A stretch of DNA of 64,000 nt from Fulvimarina manganoxydans (GTDB taxonomy: Bacteria; Pseudomonadota; Alphaproteobacteria; Rhizobiales; Rhizobiaceae): assembly GCF_900176465.1 (NCBI RefSeq), contig NZ_FWXR01000015.1, positions 1-64,000 on the forward strand, read 5' to 3'. Below the pieces are notes generated by a model. That model did no database searches, had not been told where the DNA came from, and saw nothing but the letters and a program-made list of their open reading frames with translations. The position numbers and the translations under genes are program-made. Of this stretch, positions 28,701 to 33,752 are shown in pieces (position 1 is the stretch's first letter; each line of letters opens with the position of its first letter).

Positions 28701-30701
28701 GAGGCCGATCATCTGATCCGGCGAAAGGGCGCCGGCGACGGATGCGGCGGCATATTCCCCTAGGCTGTAGCCCATCACCATATCGGGCCGGATGCCACGC
28801 GCCGCCAAGGCTTCGGTCAGCGCGAGTTCGAGGGCGACGATCGCCGGCTGGGCGTTTTCGGTTCGGGTGAGGCGCTTGGCCTCCGTGCCGAGGACGATCT
28901 CGGCGAGCGGCAGATCGTGCTCTTTGGCAAGGAGACCGGCGATGCGATCGAAGGCGTCGCGGAAGGCCGGGTCGCCTTCGTAGAGGCCGCGCCCCATGCC
29001 GAGGGCCTGGGAGCCCTGGCCACCATAGGCGAAGACGAGGCGCGGCGGGCGGTGGCCCATGCGCTCGCCAGCCACGGCCCGGCTCGCTTCGCCCTTCGCC
29101 CAAGCGGCAAGCGCGGGCGCGACTTGGTCCGTTCCATCGCGCGTCACGGGTAGCGCCAGCCGGTGGGCATGGGTCATGCGCCGGGCGGCGAGGCTTGTCG
29201 CAAATTCAACGGGATCGCTGGGGGGATTGGCCGCCACATGGCCCGCAAGGGCTTTGAGCGACGCCTGGCTGCGGGCCGAGAGGGTCAAGATCGCGCGGGA
29301 CGGGGCGTCTTCTGTTGCGGCAAAAGGGGCGTCGGCGCCCTTATGTCGGCGCAGCACCACATGGGCATTGGTGCCGCCGAAACCGAAGGCGCTGACGCCG
29401 GCATGATCGCGCGTCTCGGGCCAGGGAGTGGTCTTTCGCACAGGCACGGCAAAGCGCGTCGCGGCGTCCTTGAGGCGGGGATTGAGATCGGTGAGATGGG
29501 GTTGGCCAGGAATGACGCCGGCTTCCATCGCAAGCACGGTCTTGATGAGGCCGGCGATCCCGGCGGCCGCCTCCGTGTGGCCGATCGCGGCCTTGGTGGC
29601 GCCGACGAGGACCGGATCACCCTCGCGGCCGTCCATGACCTTGGCGAGATTGTTGATCTCGATCGGATCGCCGAGTGGCGTGCCCGTGCCGTGGGCCTCC
29701 ACATAGGCGAGATCGCCGGCGCCGATCCCCGCATCGCGAAGGGCGGCGCGCACCACCGCCTGCTGGGCCGGGCCGCTCGGGGCGGTCAGCCCGTTGCCAC
29801 GCCCGTCCTGATTGACGGCCGAGCCGGCGATCACGGCGCGGATCGCATCGCCGTCGCGCACCGCGTCCTTCAGACGCTTGAGGATGACGATGCCGACGCC
29901 CTCGGCGCGGACATAACCGTCGGCGCCGGCATCGAATGTGCGGCACCGGCCGGTCGGCGATAGCATCCCGGCCTGGGAAAAGGCGATCGAGACGTCCGGA
30001 TTGAGAAGAACATTGACGCCGCCGACAAGGGCGAGCCCGCATTCGCCGAGGCGCAAGGAGCGCACCGCCTGGTGAATCGCGACGAGGGAGGAGGAGCAGG
30101 CGGTGTCCACCGCGAGGCTCGGCCCGTTGAGATTGAGAACATAGGACAGCCGGTTCGCCGCGATCGACAGGGCGTTGCCGGTGCCGGCCCAGGCCTCGCG
30201 CGCCGTATCGGTGCCGGCCTGGCGAAAGCCGTAATCGGCGCTGGATATGCCGATGAAGACGCCGGTATCGCTTCCCGCAAGGCTTGTCGGCAGAAGCCCG
30301 GCATCTTCCAGACCGTGCCAGGCGGTTTCGAGAAGAAGCCGCTGCTGGGGGTCCATGAATTCGGCCTCGCGGCCGGAAATGCCGAAAAAGGCGGCGTCGA
30401 AAGCTTTGATATCCTTCAGAAAGCCGCCGTCGCGCGTGCGCATGCGACCCAATTCCGGCGCTTCGCCCTTCGAGACCAGCGCATCGGCGTCCCAACGCCC
30501 GTCGCTCAAGGGACCGACGCCGTCGACGCCGTTCAATAGATTGTCGAAGAAGGTCGAGGCGTCCGGCGCGCCCGGCAGGCGGCAGGCCAATCCGATGACC
30601 GCGATCGGCTCGCGCATAGTCGCGCCGGCTTCCAGCGTCTCGATGCGCTTGCGGGCGCGGGAGAGAAGCTGGAGGAGATCGCTATCGGAAGGTTTCGTCA
30701 C
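13773..30701 (-). CDS. Hybrid PKS-NRPS megasynthase: KS-AT-(C-A-T)x3-degenerate C/E-C-A-T
   Basis: A 5642-residue assembly-line enzyme starting at a GTG with AGGAAG upstream. Domain order: KS (Cys202 in DTACSSS), AT (Ser646 in GYSLGEY), proline-rich linker with a helix of QL repeats (890-1000), C1 (HH 1153), A1, T1 (Ser2030), C2 (HH 2220), A2, T2 (Ser3093), C3 (HH 3313), A3, T3 (Ser4182), a shrunken C/E-like domain (H4319-P4320), C4 (HH 4706), A4, T4 (Ser5576). No carrier follows the AT, and there is no KR, epimerase with intact motif, or thioesterase. It probably extends an activated fatty acid once and adds four residues. It overlaps the downstream free C protein and lies 43 bases after the acyl ligase gene. 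Confidence 0.93.
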   Translation of the reverse strand: MTKPSDSDLLQLLSRARKRIETLEAGATMREPIAVIGLACRLPGAPDASTFFDNLLNGVDGVGPLSDGRWDADALVSKGEAPELGRMRTRDGGFLKDIKAFDAAFFGISGREAEFMDPQQRLLLETAWHGLEDAGLLPTSLAGSDTGVFIGISSADYGFRQAGTDTAREAWAGTGNALSIAANRLSYVLNLNGPSLAVDTACSSSLVAIHQAVRSLRLGECGLALVGGVNVLLNPDVSIAFSQAGMLSPTGRCRTFDAGADGYVRAEGVGIVILKRLKDAVRDGDAIRAVIAGSAVNQDGRGNGLTAPSGPAQQAVVRAALRDAGIGAGDLAYVEAHGTGTPLGDPIEINNLAKVMDGREGDPVLVGATKAAIGHTEAAAGIAGLIKTVLAMEAGVIPGQPHLTDLNPRLKDAATRFAVPVRKTTPWPETRDHAGVSAFGFGGTNAHVVLRRHKGADAPFAATEDAPSRAILTLSARSQASLKALAGHVAANPPSDPVEFATSLAARRMTHAHRLALPVTRDGTDQVAPALAAWAKGEASRAVAGERMGHRPPRLVFAYGGQGSQALGMGRGLYEGDPAFRDAFDRIAGLLAKEHDLPLAEIVLGTEAKRLTRTENAQPAIVALELALTEALAARGIRPDMVMGYSLGEYAAASVAGALSPDQMIGLVAQRGRLFGSLPEGGAMLSLRAGEDFVGPALAEIGGELSIAARLSKEALVVSGEAGAIDRLFRKASDQKIAAKRLPVSHAFHSARLDPILPDLAALCGSADMRPLALPLVSNLGGRVIAPGTPLSPDHWTTHSRETVDFLRSIETLAEDPTTVILEIGPNMTLTALGRAIGALTPERFVATLTGRGDEMEALDAALARLAALGHDPDRAVMPKGRLPGSALPLYPFERTEYWIEPARPTTSVEARALSPASPSAASPSTPSPPNPSIANIDRIFAALPASNDAEDEIGQIFSDQIDLVRRTIASQLAAIEQLSGETPKPPKPGASAPSPIAEPPAIAAVAGSTLAALPATSADALAKLPMRPAAELVWLLAQKSDDASRAYHIPVCLDLDGPLDPAHLEAAFTALHARHEALRACFPVPGEMHVRPLDGYRPDFRLVDGTGWTQAEEADFAETLGEELFDLAEGRLIRLTLVKRGETRWLLALEAHHLIVDGLSMNCLMGELAELTNAARDGHPANLSPATPYRLWLARHLALPQSEEAEARRGYWRERLGQGAPMLALATDTPRGGDKSYRGEAALRLLDQSEAKALGQAARSLGLTPFMLLHALLALALGRFAGQSEVAIATPTAGRTTEMNGPLVGYCSDIIFSLTAIDGSESLEAYCLRARKALLADLAQADWSFAWIAEDLKAQGKTLPLQTVFNYQSAYVSAPFDGLAVSLRPRPLRHLDGELTLNAVEIESGLLLELNYYADLYEAPSAQGLLDAYATIVRAVANGARGPIGALPLVDEAMSERLEHLGQGPKTEAPAAAPARMIERIAAEQPDTIAIRAGAETLTYRALDRRANALAHRLIEAGLSREGLVGIHLSRSIELVVAQLAVSKAGGAFVMLDRRQPPERRRRIVEQAGIALVIGEAGDLGDCPGICFLDDATSRDEAETGPDIAVLPDQLMAVIFTSGSTGEPKGVMIEHGSVANYVSWLSGELGVGPADRILQFASPGFDASLEEIYTALTSGAGLTLRDEALPVDARAFFADLDAKKITILDLPTAFWHTLMADEAALSYVPRSLRHVILGGEAAKSGAVASWIERAPKTIGLWNTYGPTETTIVSTAARLDRLDKLGEGPVPIGTPVANTRALVLDDALNPVPPGAVGTLFIGGAGVARGYLGRPDLTETAFVEIPHEAGRFYRTGDLVRWRPDGLLDYRGRADDQIKLRSFRIETGEIEKALESLAPIAQAAVIAEEVSGTLRLAAYVVAKPGASIDRAALRAHLLQKLPDYMVPQAFIAVAHLPLSVNGKVDRRALPAIDWPAELAAAASDAPRTSPEPSPEPAAARLTDTESLIAEIWGEVLGLAPANLSAGADFFAVGGDSLLAMRVLTRLGERTVGLSPRDLLRATRLGDLARLIDGRGAAPSVKHPAPIAIPRVDRSQLLPLGPGQRRLWFLDQLDATGSAYILPSRIDLEGRLDEQRLRAALSALVARHESLRTRFVDEDGEPFVTIDAPSEPPLHVVDLSSDPNPEAALAAALPAALKPFAIHGGPLLRATLFRIAPTRHVLLLTAHHAITDGWSMAIIARDFAAAYGAGAKAGPLCGLAPLDCGYVDYASVIAAARRELDEAPLQAFWRAKLADLPELLELPIDRPRSDTPDGRGRVHRFALSQSQTGRLHAVARSLGVTPFAVLFSAYGLLLARLSGQGAFAIGTVTAGRTLPGAEDIVGFFADTLALRFDVSEIADFGALCRRSGEELIEAIAHSALPFEAIVEDIVTDRSGAYSPIFQALFVWQNTPAPVHEADGLTIRSERLDKGATQFDLVLDMTETPSGIEAMLEYRTELFEPETAARIADGFRKLLDEALADPQAPLAAIGAASDAAHLPMDDIPEIADRRVDAVMDDWVTKRPEGIAVRFEAEGGEITELTWAELGARAEALALWLQGQGIGEGDRVAICAERSPDLIAALYGVMKAGAAYVPFDPAAPAERQRALLEASQAKLLITEPALQPLFGETRIPIRLLGDPVPAASQPLKPANDPGAPIYVIFTSGTTGTPKGVVVPHRGVANMALGMGRRLGARPDDSLLQFAPLNFDASALQLFVPMLAGGTAVLHHQPGRLGAKDFMDLANRHGLTMLDLPAALWRRWVDTMSEEGLRMAPSIRIFLTGGEALSPRTMRRWSALCDRPVTFLSSYGPTEASITATAYVSDSAAMADIADLAPDLGEPLPNVAIHVLDLFGAPAAHGIAGEIAIGGPGVAIGYLGDEARTKAAFVTRQGLGRVYLTGDYGRVTPDGRFEFLGRRDAQIKIRGFRIEPAEVESAMLAVPGVEAALVTLQKTADGRRLLVAYAVGNEQTGKDALSAALRAHLAASLPEHMVPAAILVLDALPLLPNGKIDRRALPEVPVASLGERPYEAPQTPTEQALADLWANLLSLERVGRGDNFFELGGDSILSLQLASKARRAGIAFEVRDVFRAQTLSALASLAKNAETATSPLLAALEAGRARAPGEALTLDHVPLASVTSAELERLEAEAGDIETVLDATFGQAGMLFHSLLAPESGSFLIQTRIDFTSDLDVHALKGAIGDLVTRRPVLRTSFRWEDREAPLQIVHRGADLAWQDTDITGEADEAAALDRIAASDLKTPLDLARAPLMRLTLVRRRAGYTLFWLKHHAVVDGWSMPLLYDDLLAAYAARLTGRKPDLAPAPGFERYVAWLRDFDIEAARAHWAGELAGFDAPTDIPLGKGADAETGAIARAETLLGRSVFERLSAKARVERVTLGTLVLGAFTVLLSRYCGTDDVLTNVTVSGRPHDLDGGEAIVGMFLNALPMRAEVSEAAELWPFLRALQERQASNEAHGHLGLPDLQRFTGVAPGERLSETLVVVQNTPLGEAMAAGHGAGRAGLSGLVTRIEGLQKTSAPLTLFAEGRGDALSLALQYDAGRFEAGEIEPLVARLARLLGQMTEAEHLGDLRLLDEAEEAALLKRSAGPAMPLPEAGSLIALFETQARRTPEAIALFDEKRRVTFGELDRMATAIGHAIVARGVAPGAVVALHAGRSIEATAALLAIMKAGAAFLALDPTYPPSRLAAMLEDSGAALLLTIDEPEASVSVAAPARLSIEEALAHDGSGRLPGADILTPESLAYLIYTSGSTGRPKGVRALHRGALNRFAWMWREMPFEPGEVMVQKTALGFVDCIWEIFGPLLKGVPSLVLDEASVRDVPRFIDALARHKVSRLVLVPTLLRAMLDLEPDLSARLPHLAHVVSSGEALPADLVRAFRKAAPGRRLVNLYGSSEVAGDVTWYDTAEMAEATLKPASLGRPIDNSAVYLLDAAHRPVPDGLPGELWIGGANLAEGYHGQPDLSVEAFAANPFGDGALFRSRDWGRREPDGTITFLGRQDGQVKIRGMRVDLAEVEAAIADLDGIERAVVLSRPGQGGRPAIVAWTVGSLEPDATLQSLERVLPRHMLPSAIMRLDAIPLLPNGKVDRRALADPYRSEMRTGGDITPLETRTEQAIAAIWAGVLGLPIEEIGRGQNYFQLGGDSISAIQVATRASASGLSVTVRDLFETPDLKSLAARADAARTKVEPVALGAGFPLIDPSDWRSFSKMLGGSLTDEAVRAAIGKLVIAHPPLAARIVPAAKGPMLVEAPVAARGEGDGTPIFTNAIETVDGKPRLTLAGHPLLIDAGGWATILSDLGRILEGREPRRAGSVRLASPSAAHEPGALAPLHKASRVPVARSLFATAARTLRATPDDLMAAAAMRAFEGTAYDGAIGWIMPGRGSGFGDTGEHILPLPSASGDPLGDLRAAKIALRGVADESPHKVSAPRLTLRLVAADQGADGWHGSAPVASVFEGSEAHMEVLPTPDGLGLALHGMPEGAAEMLQIIGLAFTDIGLRARRFDPSLWVEADFPLADLKLGAATRLAERYPDLETVQAVTPGQSGMIVHTLAEPESAVYGLHTVIALNGTFDREALEEAFAGLFSRHSILRTSFDWSLGDQPLQIVHRQVDLPLTVLDWRHLDAATYERDLETLIAADRDRPIDLSAAPAMRATLVMRPSGGADLLWAVHHAIVDGWSLSLLLRDLVARYDARLGLGSTELPEAPAFADHIGWLKSRDHEAAKAHWREELGDLSTGTDLVIGRGVPAESGRYASRRFGIEAEALTPLLARARQAGITTATLIQAAWATLLARYNQADEQVFAVTVSGRASELAGIEDAVGPFVNVLPLRLETRDTAKLSDWLPTIQARHAKNDGHNHLSLADIQALSALPPGERLCDSMLVVQNFPMDERLIAGSDRGSGSLSDAIEAIDGHQTTSYALTLFAVPQGDRLEIDVVYDEGRFDDETIESLAAHLGEVFSSMARAETIGEIDILRPDEAETLLSLGEGPDRPLPKVASVLELFEERADEMPEAPALFDASGTTTYGELEIGGNMLAARLIERGLGRGSIVAIHMERSPLMVVALLGVMKAGAAWLPLDPSYPPERLAMMVEDSGAALILHDERPLAFSSAAPRLDVFETLASASLADRPASPLAPEDLAYLIYTSGSTGRPKGVRALHRGLIARLDWSWRTFPYGADEVAVMKTALPFVDSVAEIFGPLAQGVPIALVPVDEVADTDRLTAIMERYGVTWIVLVPSLLKALLDWPQTISQRLKALRTVIVSGEALTAELVGAFRSVFPTVRLVNFYGSSEVAGDVTAFDTAKMTVDDPAAPVPIGRPIDRNAVYILDRRMKPMPMGMPGELYVGGANLADGYHERPDLTSESFLAAPFAQTRLFRTKDWARWNANAEAEFLGRQDGQIKIRGMRVEIGEVEAVLRSLSGVENGVVRAVRGADGGLALAAYWAGPASTEALREGLSRKLAGHMVPRHFVSLDALPLLPNGKIDRRSLPDPRLAPREAQSGPDALERPAGFIEETLLPIFAKVLDLSPAEISVTDDIFALGGHSLAAARALAEIAETIGVTLRLRQVFEASDLRSLAALVEAELLQGLSPQELSALIEEVRREGVGIKAA
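13776..17006 (-). other. Module 4: C4-A4-T4, second beta-alanine-like pocket, no release domain
   Basis: Residues about 4566-5642. C4 starts with PGQSGMIVHTL and has HHAIVDGWS. A4 has PFVDSVAE (Val5223, Asp5224) and YGSSEVAGD, giving the code V-D-A-V-I-S-F-G-D-K, which fits the beta-alanine consensus VDxVISxGDK exactly. T4 carries GGHSLAAA (Ser5576). Only about 65 residues follow, ending in a helix (LSPQELSALIEEVRREG). No thioesterase or reductase domain is present. Confidence 0.8.
17007..18014 (-). other. Degenerate condensation/epimerization-like domain between T3 and C4
   Basis: Residues about 4230-4565, only about 335 residues long where a full domain has about 430-450. The segment GHPLLIDAGGW (His4319, Pro4320, Asp4324) aligns with the HHLLVDGVSW motif, so the second, catalytic histidine is a proline. 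Later segments keep weak similarity to the second half of C/E domains. A full C4 follows directly. It is probably a catalytically dead leftover or a structural spacer. Confidence 0.65.
18042..21224 (-). other. Module 3: C3-A3-T3, beta-alanine-like pocket
   Basis: Residues about 3160-4220. C3 begins with GMLFHSL and has HHAVVDGWS. A3 lacks the usual FD at the start of the pocket and has GFVDCIW (Val3833, Asp3834, Trp3837). Together with YGSSEVAGD this gives the code V-D-W-V-V-S-L-G-D-K, close to the published beta-alanine consensus VDxVISxGDK. The Asp normally binding an alpha-amino group is therefore shifted, as expected for a beta-amino acid. T3 carries GGDSISAI. Confidence 0.8.
21312..24464 (-). 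other. Module 2: C2-A2-T2
   Basis: Residues about 2080-3130. C2 has HHAITDGWS. A2 has FTSGTTGTPKG, SSYGPTEAS and PNGKIDRR, and my hand alignment gives the pocket code D-A-L-D-L-G-S-I-T-K, which I cannot assign. A1 and A2 share an unusual LDLP element where most adenylation domains have a TLPPT-like motif, so they look like a subfamily distinct from A3 and A4. T2 carries GGDSILSL. Confidence 0.8.
24507..27674 (-). other. Module 1: C1-A1-T1
   Basis: Residues about 1010-2065. C1 has an intact HHLIVDG. A1 has FTSGSTGEPKG, NTYGPTETT and NGKVDRR. Its pocket residues, aligned by eye to gramicidin synthetase A, read D-A-E-D-I-G-T-I-V-K. The acidic residues at positions 239 and 278 hint at a basic or polar substrate, but I cannot match the code to a known amino acid. 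T1 carries GGDSLLAM. Confidence 0.8.
28032..30608 (-). other. KS-AT polyketide loading/extension unit of the megasynthase
   Basis: Residues about 32-890. The ketosynthase has the three catalytic residues in DTACSSS, EAHGTGT and KAAIGHTEAAAG. The acyltransferase has GQGSQ and GYSLGEYAAA, and the HAFHS motif (SHAFHSARLDP) typical of malonyl-specific AT domains. A proline/serine-rich linker follows, then a helix (EIGQIFSDQIDLVRR... QLAAIEQL), and then directly C1. A carrier domain, expected here in lipopeptide hybrids, is absent. Confidence 0.88.
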
Positions 30702-30744
30702 CGCGCGCTTCCTGTCCTCAAATTCTGGTCGAAGGCGCCGACTG

Positions 30745-32862
30745 TCATGCGTCGAGCAACGCGCGAAGGGCGGCGGCCTCCGTTTCGAGATCGCTCGTTT
30801 CGTCCGTCTTCGTCTCGGCCGGCTGGGCGGCCTCGGGGTCGAACATATGGTCGAGAAGGCGCTCGATCGTCGGATGATCGTAAAGGTCGGTCGGCTCGAC
30901 GGTTCTCGCGATGTTCAAGCCGTTGATGGCGGTGATCATTTCGATGGCGGTGCGGCTGTCGAGACCATAGCTCGCGAAAGGCTCGTCGAGCGCGATCTGA
31001 TGGGGTGGGCGTCCCGAATGATGAGCGAGCCGGGCGAGAAGCCAGGCCTCGACATCCTGCCGGGTGAGGCATTCGCCGATCACGGGACCAGCGAATGCGC
31101 CGGCGCCATCGCCTTCGGGCCGCGTCCAGCGATGGATGAGGCCGGCGGCAAAGCCGCTTTCCCGCCATTCCTCGCGCGCGGCGGAGCGGCGGATCTTGCC
31201 GCTGGTGGTGCGGGGAATGCGGCCCGGTCGCACGATGGCGATCTCGGCCGGCATGACCTCATGGGCCTCGACGATACGGGCGACGAGATCGGCGGCGAGC
31301 GCTGACCCGGAAGCCTCGTCCTTCAAGGCCGAGACGCTGCTGCGGCCGGCCTCGACGATGAGGATCAGCTCCTCGCCCGCGCCGCGATCGACACCGAAGG
31401 CCGCAGAGCCGCCGGTCCACAGGCGCGGCTCGTTGCGGGTCGCGCTTTCCTCCACATCTTGGGGATGGATGTTGCGGCCCCTGATGATGACGAGATCCTT
31501 GATACGGCCGGTCACGAAGAGATCGTCACCCTCGACAAAGCCGAGATCGCCGGTGCGATAGAAGGGGCCGGCCTCGGGCTCGCCGAGGAGTCTTGCGCCG
31601 AAGCCATGGGAGGAGAGTTCGGGCCTGCCGAAATAGCCCTTGGCGATGCTCTCGCCCGTGAGCCAGATTTCACCGATCTCGCCTTCGCCGAGCGGGCGGC
31701 CGGTTTCGGGCTCGGCAATGCGGACGCGGGTTTCGGGCGCGCCATTGCCGACGAGGCGGCGAGATGGGGCGTTCCCTTGCGCCGCCGCCGGATGGCCGCT
31801 TTCCAGCGCCTTGCCGTCGAAGGCCCGGATCGTCGGGCCGACCTTGTCGCGCAACGTGCCGGTCGCCAGCAGTGTCGCCTCGGCGAGACCATAGGCCGGC
31901 AGGACGGCATCCCGGCGGAACCCATAAGATCCGAAGGTCGCGATGAAACGCTCGACCGTGTTGGCATTGACCGGCTCCGAGCCGGTCAAAAGGCAGCTGA
32001 GATGGGAGAGATCGAGGCCGGCGAGGGCCTCCGGGCTCGCAAGATCGCAGCAGAGCTCCAGCGCGAAATTCGGCGCCGCCGTGATCGTCGCCTTGCGCTC
32101 CGCGAGGGCCTCCAGCCAGCGTATCGGCGCGCGCAAAAAGTCCTGGGGGCTCATCAGATCGACGGTAGCGCCCGCATACATCGGCATGACGACGCCGCCG
32201 ACGAGGCCCATATCGTGATAGAAGGGCAGCCAGAGAACGCCTGTCGAGGACGCCGTCACGCGCAAGGCCGACTGGATCAGCTTGGCATTGGCGACGAAAT
32301 TGCCATGGGTGATCATCACGCCCTTGGGATCGCCGGTGCTGCCCGAGGTGTATTGGAGAATGGCAAGCGTATCGGCGCTCACATCCGGTCTTTGCCACCC
32401 GGCCGCATCGCCTTCGCTTTGATCGACGGTCGCGACCTGCGCGCTCGCGCCGCCATCCTGCGTGACCCTGTCCACGACAGAACGGGCCTGTTCGAGGGCC
32501 GCTTGATCGACGACGACGAGGGCGGGTCGCGCGTCCTTCAGCACCGCCTCGAAGCGTCGATCCTCCTTGCCGGGCTTCAGCATGGGCACCGGCACCGCGA
32601 CGGCGCCCGCCGCAAGGCAGCCATAGAAGGCGCGAATGAAATCCGGCCCGTGGGGAAGGGCCAGAATGACGCGCTCGCCGGAAAGCCCACGCCGCGTCAG
32701 TGTTTCGGCGATCGCACGCGCCGAACGGGCAAGGTCGTCCATGAGGACGTCCTGCGTCTCGCTCGCCCCGAACCGATGAAAGCGATAGGCGATATCGGTC
32801 GGATGCTCGGCCGCGCGCGAAAGCATGATGTCGAGGAGGGTTTCGGCGGTCCGCGCGGTCAT
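30745..32862 (-). CDS. Fatty-acyl-AMP ligase fused to an acyl carrier domain
   Basis: A 705-residue protein. Residues 1-580 form an adenylating enzyme with YTSGSTGDPKG, YGLAEATLL and GRIKDLVIIRGRNIHPQDVE, the last being characteristic of fatty-acyl-AMP ligases rather than CoA ligases. The C-terminal carrier domain has Ser636 in YGLDSRTAIE. It should activate a fatty acid as acyl-AMP and load it on its own carrier, supplying the starter for the KS of the megasynthase. It overlaps the upstream carrier gene by four bases and is followed after 43 bases by the megasynthase. The acidic C-terminal tail after the carrier may help docking. Confidence 0.9.
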   Translation of the reverse strand: MTARTAETLLDIMLSRAAEHPTDIAYRFHRFGASETQDVLMDDLARSARAIAETLTRRGLSGERVILALPHGPDFIRAFYGCLAAGAVAVPVPMLKPGKEDRRFEAVLKDARPALVVVDQAALEQARSVVDRVTQDGGASAQVATVDQSEGDAAGWQRPDVSADTLAILQYTSGSTGDPKGVMITHGNFVANAKLIQSALRVTASSTGVLWLPFYHDMGLVGGVVMPMYAGATVDLMSPQDFLRAPIRWLEALAERKATITAAPNFALELCCDLASPEALAGLDLSHLSCLLTGSEPVNANTVERFIATFGSYGFRRDAVLPAYGLAEATLLATGTLRDKVGPTIRAFDGKALESGHPAAAQGNAPSRRLVGNGAPETRVRIAEPETGRPLGEGEIGEIWLTGESIAKGYFGRPELSSHGFGARLLGEPEAGPFYRTGDLGFVEGDDLFVTGRIKDLVIIRGRNIHPQDVEESATRNEPRLWTGGSAAFGVDRGAGEELILIVEAGRSSVSALKDEASGSALAADLVARIVEAHEVMPAEIAIVRPGRIPRTTSGKIRRSAAREEWRESGFAAGLIHRWTRPEGDGAGAFAGPVIGECLTRQDVEAWLLARLAHHSGRPPHQIALDEPFASYGLDSRTAIEMITAINGLNIARTVEPTDLYDHPTIERLLDHMFDPEAAQPAETKTDETSDLETEAAALRALLDA

Positions 32863-33305
32863 CGAGGCTGCTCCGAAGTCTTTGTCTCTCGCGCCGATCG
32901 GCGGCGTTGGAGGAGAAGGCGGTTCTGCGCCTCGATGGTCTCGGCGGCGAGCGCCAGTTGAGCCTGCATCAGCGCACGCACCGAGCTGGACGGCTCCAGG
33001 CTTCTTCGCGGCGGCGCGAGGCGCGCTGCGCGCGCGTCGTCCTCCTCAATGCCCTGTGCGGGAACCGGCGCGGTGGCGGTGTCTCGAATATGGGCGGCCA
33101 GCCGGTCGATCGTGTTGAGATCTTCGAAGAAGCGCTGGATCGGAATGCTGAGGCCGAACCGCGTCTCGGCATGCCTCTGGGCCTCGATCAGCATGATCGA
33201 GTCGGCGCCGAGATCGAGAAGATTGGCGTCAGTCGCGATCCGATCGGCCGGCAGGCGAAGCAGCGAGGCGAAATAGGCCGTCAGGTCCTGTCGGGCGTCA
33301 TGCAT
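32859..33305 (-). CDS. Free-standing acyl carrier protein with C-terminal coiled-coil tail
   Basis: A 148-residue carrier protein with the phosphopantetheine site Ser36 in DLGADSIMLIEA. After the carrier fold (to about residue 75) and a charged linker, residues about 110-140 form an amphipathic helix (VRALMQAQLALAAETIEAQNRLL). A similar QL-rich helix follows the AT domain of the megasynthase, which itself lacks a carrier. This protein is therefore the best candidate for the missing malonyl carrier acting in trans. The start at 33305 has AAGGG upstream. The gene overlaps the acyl ligase gene by four bases and the small upstream frame by eight. Confidence 0.85.
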   Translation of the reverse strand: MHDARQDLTAYFASLLRLPADRIATDANLLDLGADSIMLIEAQRHAETRFGLSIPIQRFFEDLNTIDRLAAHIRDTATAPVPAQGIEEDDARAARLAPPRRSLEPSSSVRALMQAQLALAAETIEAQNRLLLQRRRSARETKTSEQPR

Positions 33306-33435
33306 CGCAGCCGCCCTTCGCATCCGCGATCCCCGCCCGGCGGGATGACGATGCGCTCTTTTGATGCGCCCGATGGATCGATGTCTCGCCGATGACACCG
33401 TTCTGGTCTCCGCCGCCAAAATTGAAGAGACTCAT
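33298..33435 (-). CDS. Possible 45-residue leader gene overlapping the carrier-protein start
   Basis: An open frame of 45 codons starts at ATG 33435, encodes a peptide beginning MSLFNFGGGDQNGV and ends in GGCDA. Its stop overlaps the start region of the carrier gene (33298-33305), which would couple their translation. A GAGGG lies about 12 bases before the ATG, so the ribosome site is mediocre. It would be the first gene of the synthase operon. The peptide resembles nothing I know, and it could be a regulatory leader or chance. Confidence 0.4.
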   Translation of the reverse strand: MSLFNFGGGDQNGVIGETSIHRAHQKSASSSRRAGIADAKGGCDA

Positions 33436-33752
33436 GATCTAGCCCACCCTCGTGAAGAAAGTCCTTCTCGTGCTGGAAGCATGTCATTCACCTGGATCGA
33501 AAGCATTTTAAGCAATTGCGAACGATTTCTTCGTGGTTCAATTTGAGGAAATCGGGTCATAAAAGTGTAATGAAGGCGGCAGCCGATGTCGAAGGATGCG
33601 CCGACTGTTAACCGTTGTTTTACGAATTGACGTTAAGGGATCAGATTGATCTGTCGTTTGGCTTGCGGCGAGCCGTCAACTCGGCTTTGACTTTGGGACA
33701 GGGCGCGCCTCTTGCGCCGTCATTTCAAAGTCACGTGCCGGAGGTTTAGCTG
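33436..33752. promoter_or_regulatory. Divergent promoter region between synthase operon and exporter operon
   Basis: This 317-base gap is clearly less GC-rich than its surroundings and contains no convincing gene. It must hold the promoters of the leftward synthase operon and the rightward exporter operon. A TTGACG element occurs at 33626-33631. A short inverted repeat, CAGAT-TG-ATCTG (33641-33652), lies 100 bases before the exporter gene and could bind a regulator. The exporter start has GGAGG at good spacing. Confidence 0.5.

Noticed and set aside
33641-33652. lux-box-like quorum-sensing site (CAGAT-TG-ATCTG)
   Set aside because: The dyad is only 12 bases and no luxR/luxI-type gene is in the window, so it is kept only as a generic inverted repeat.
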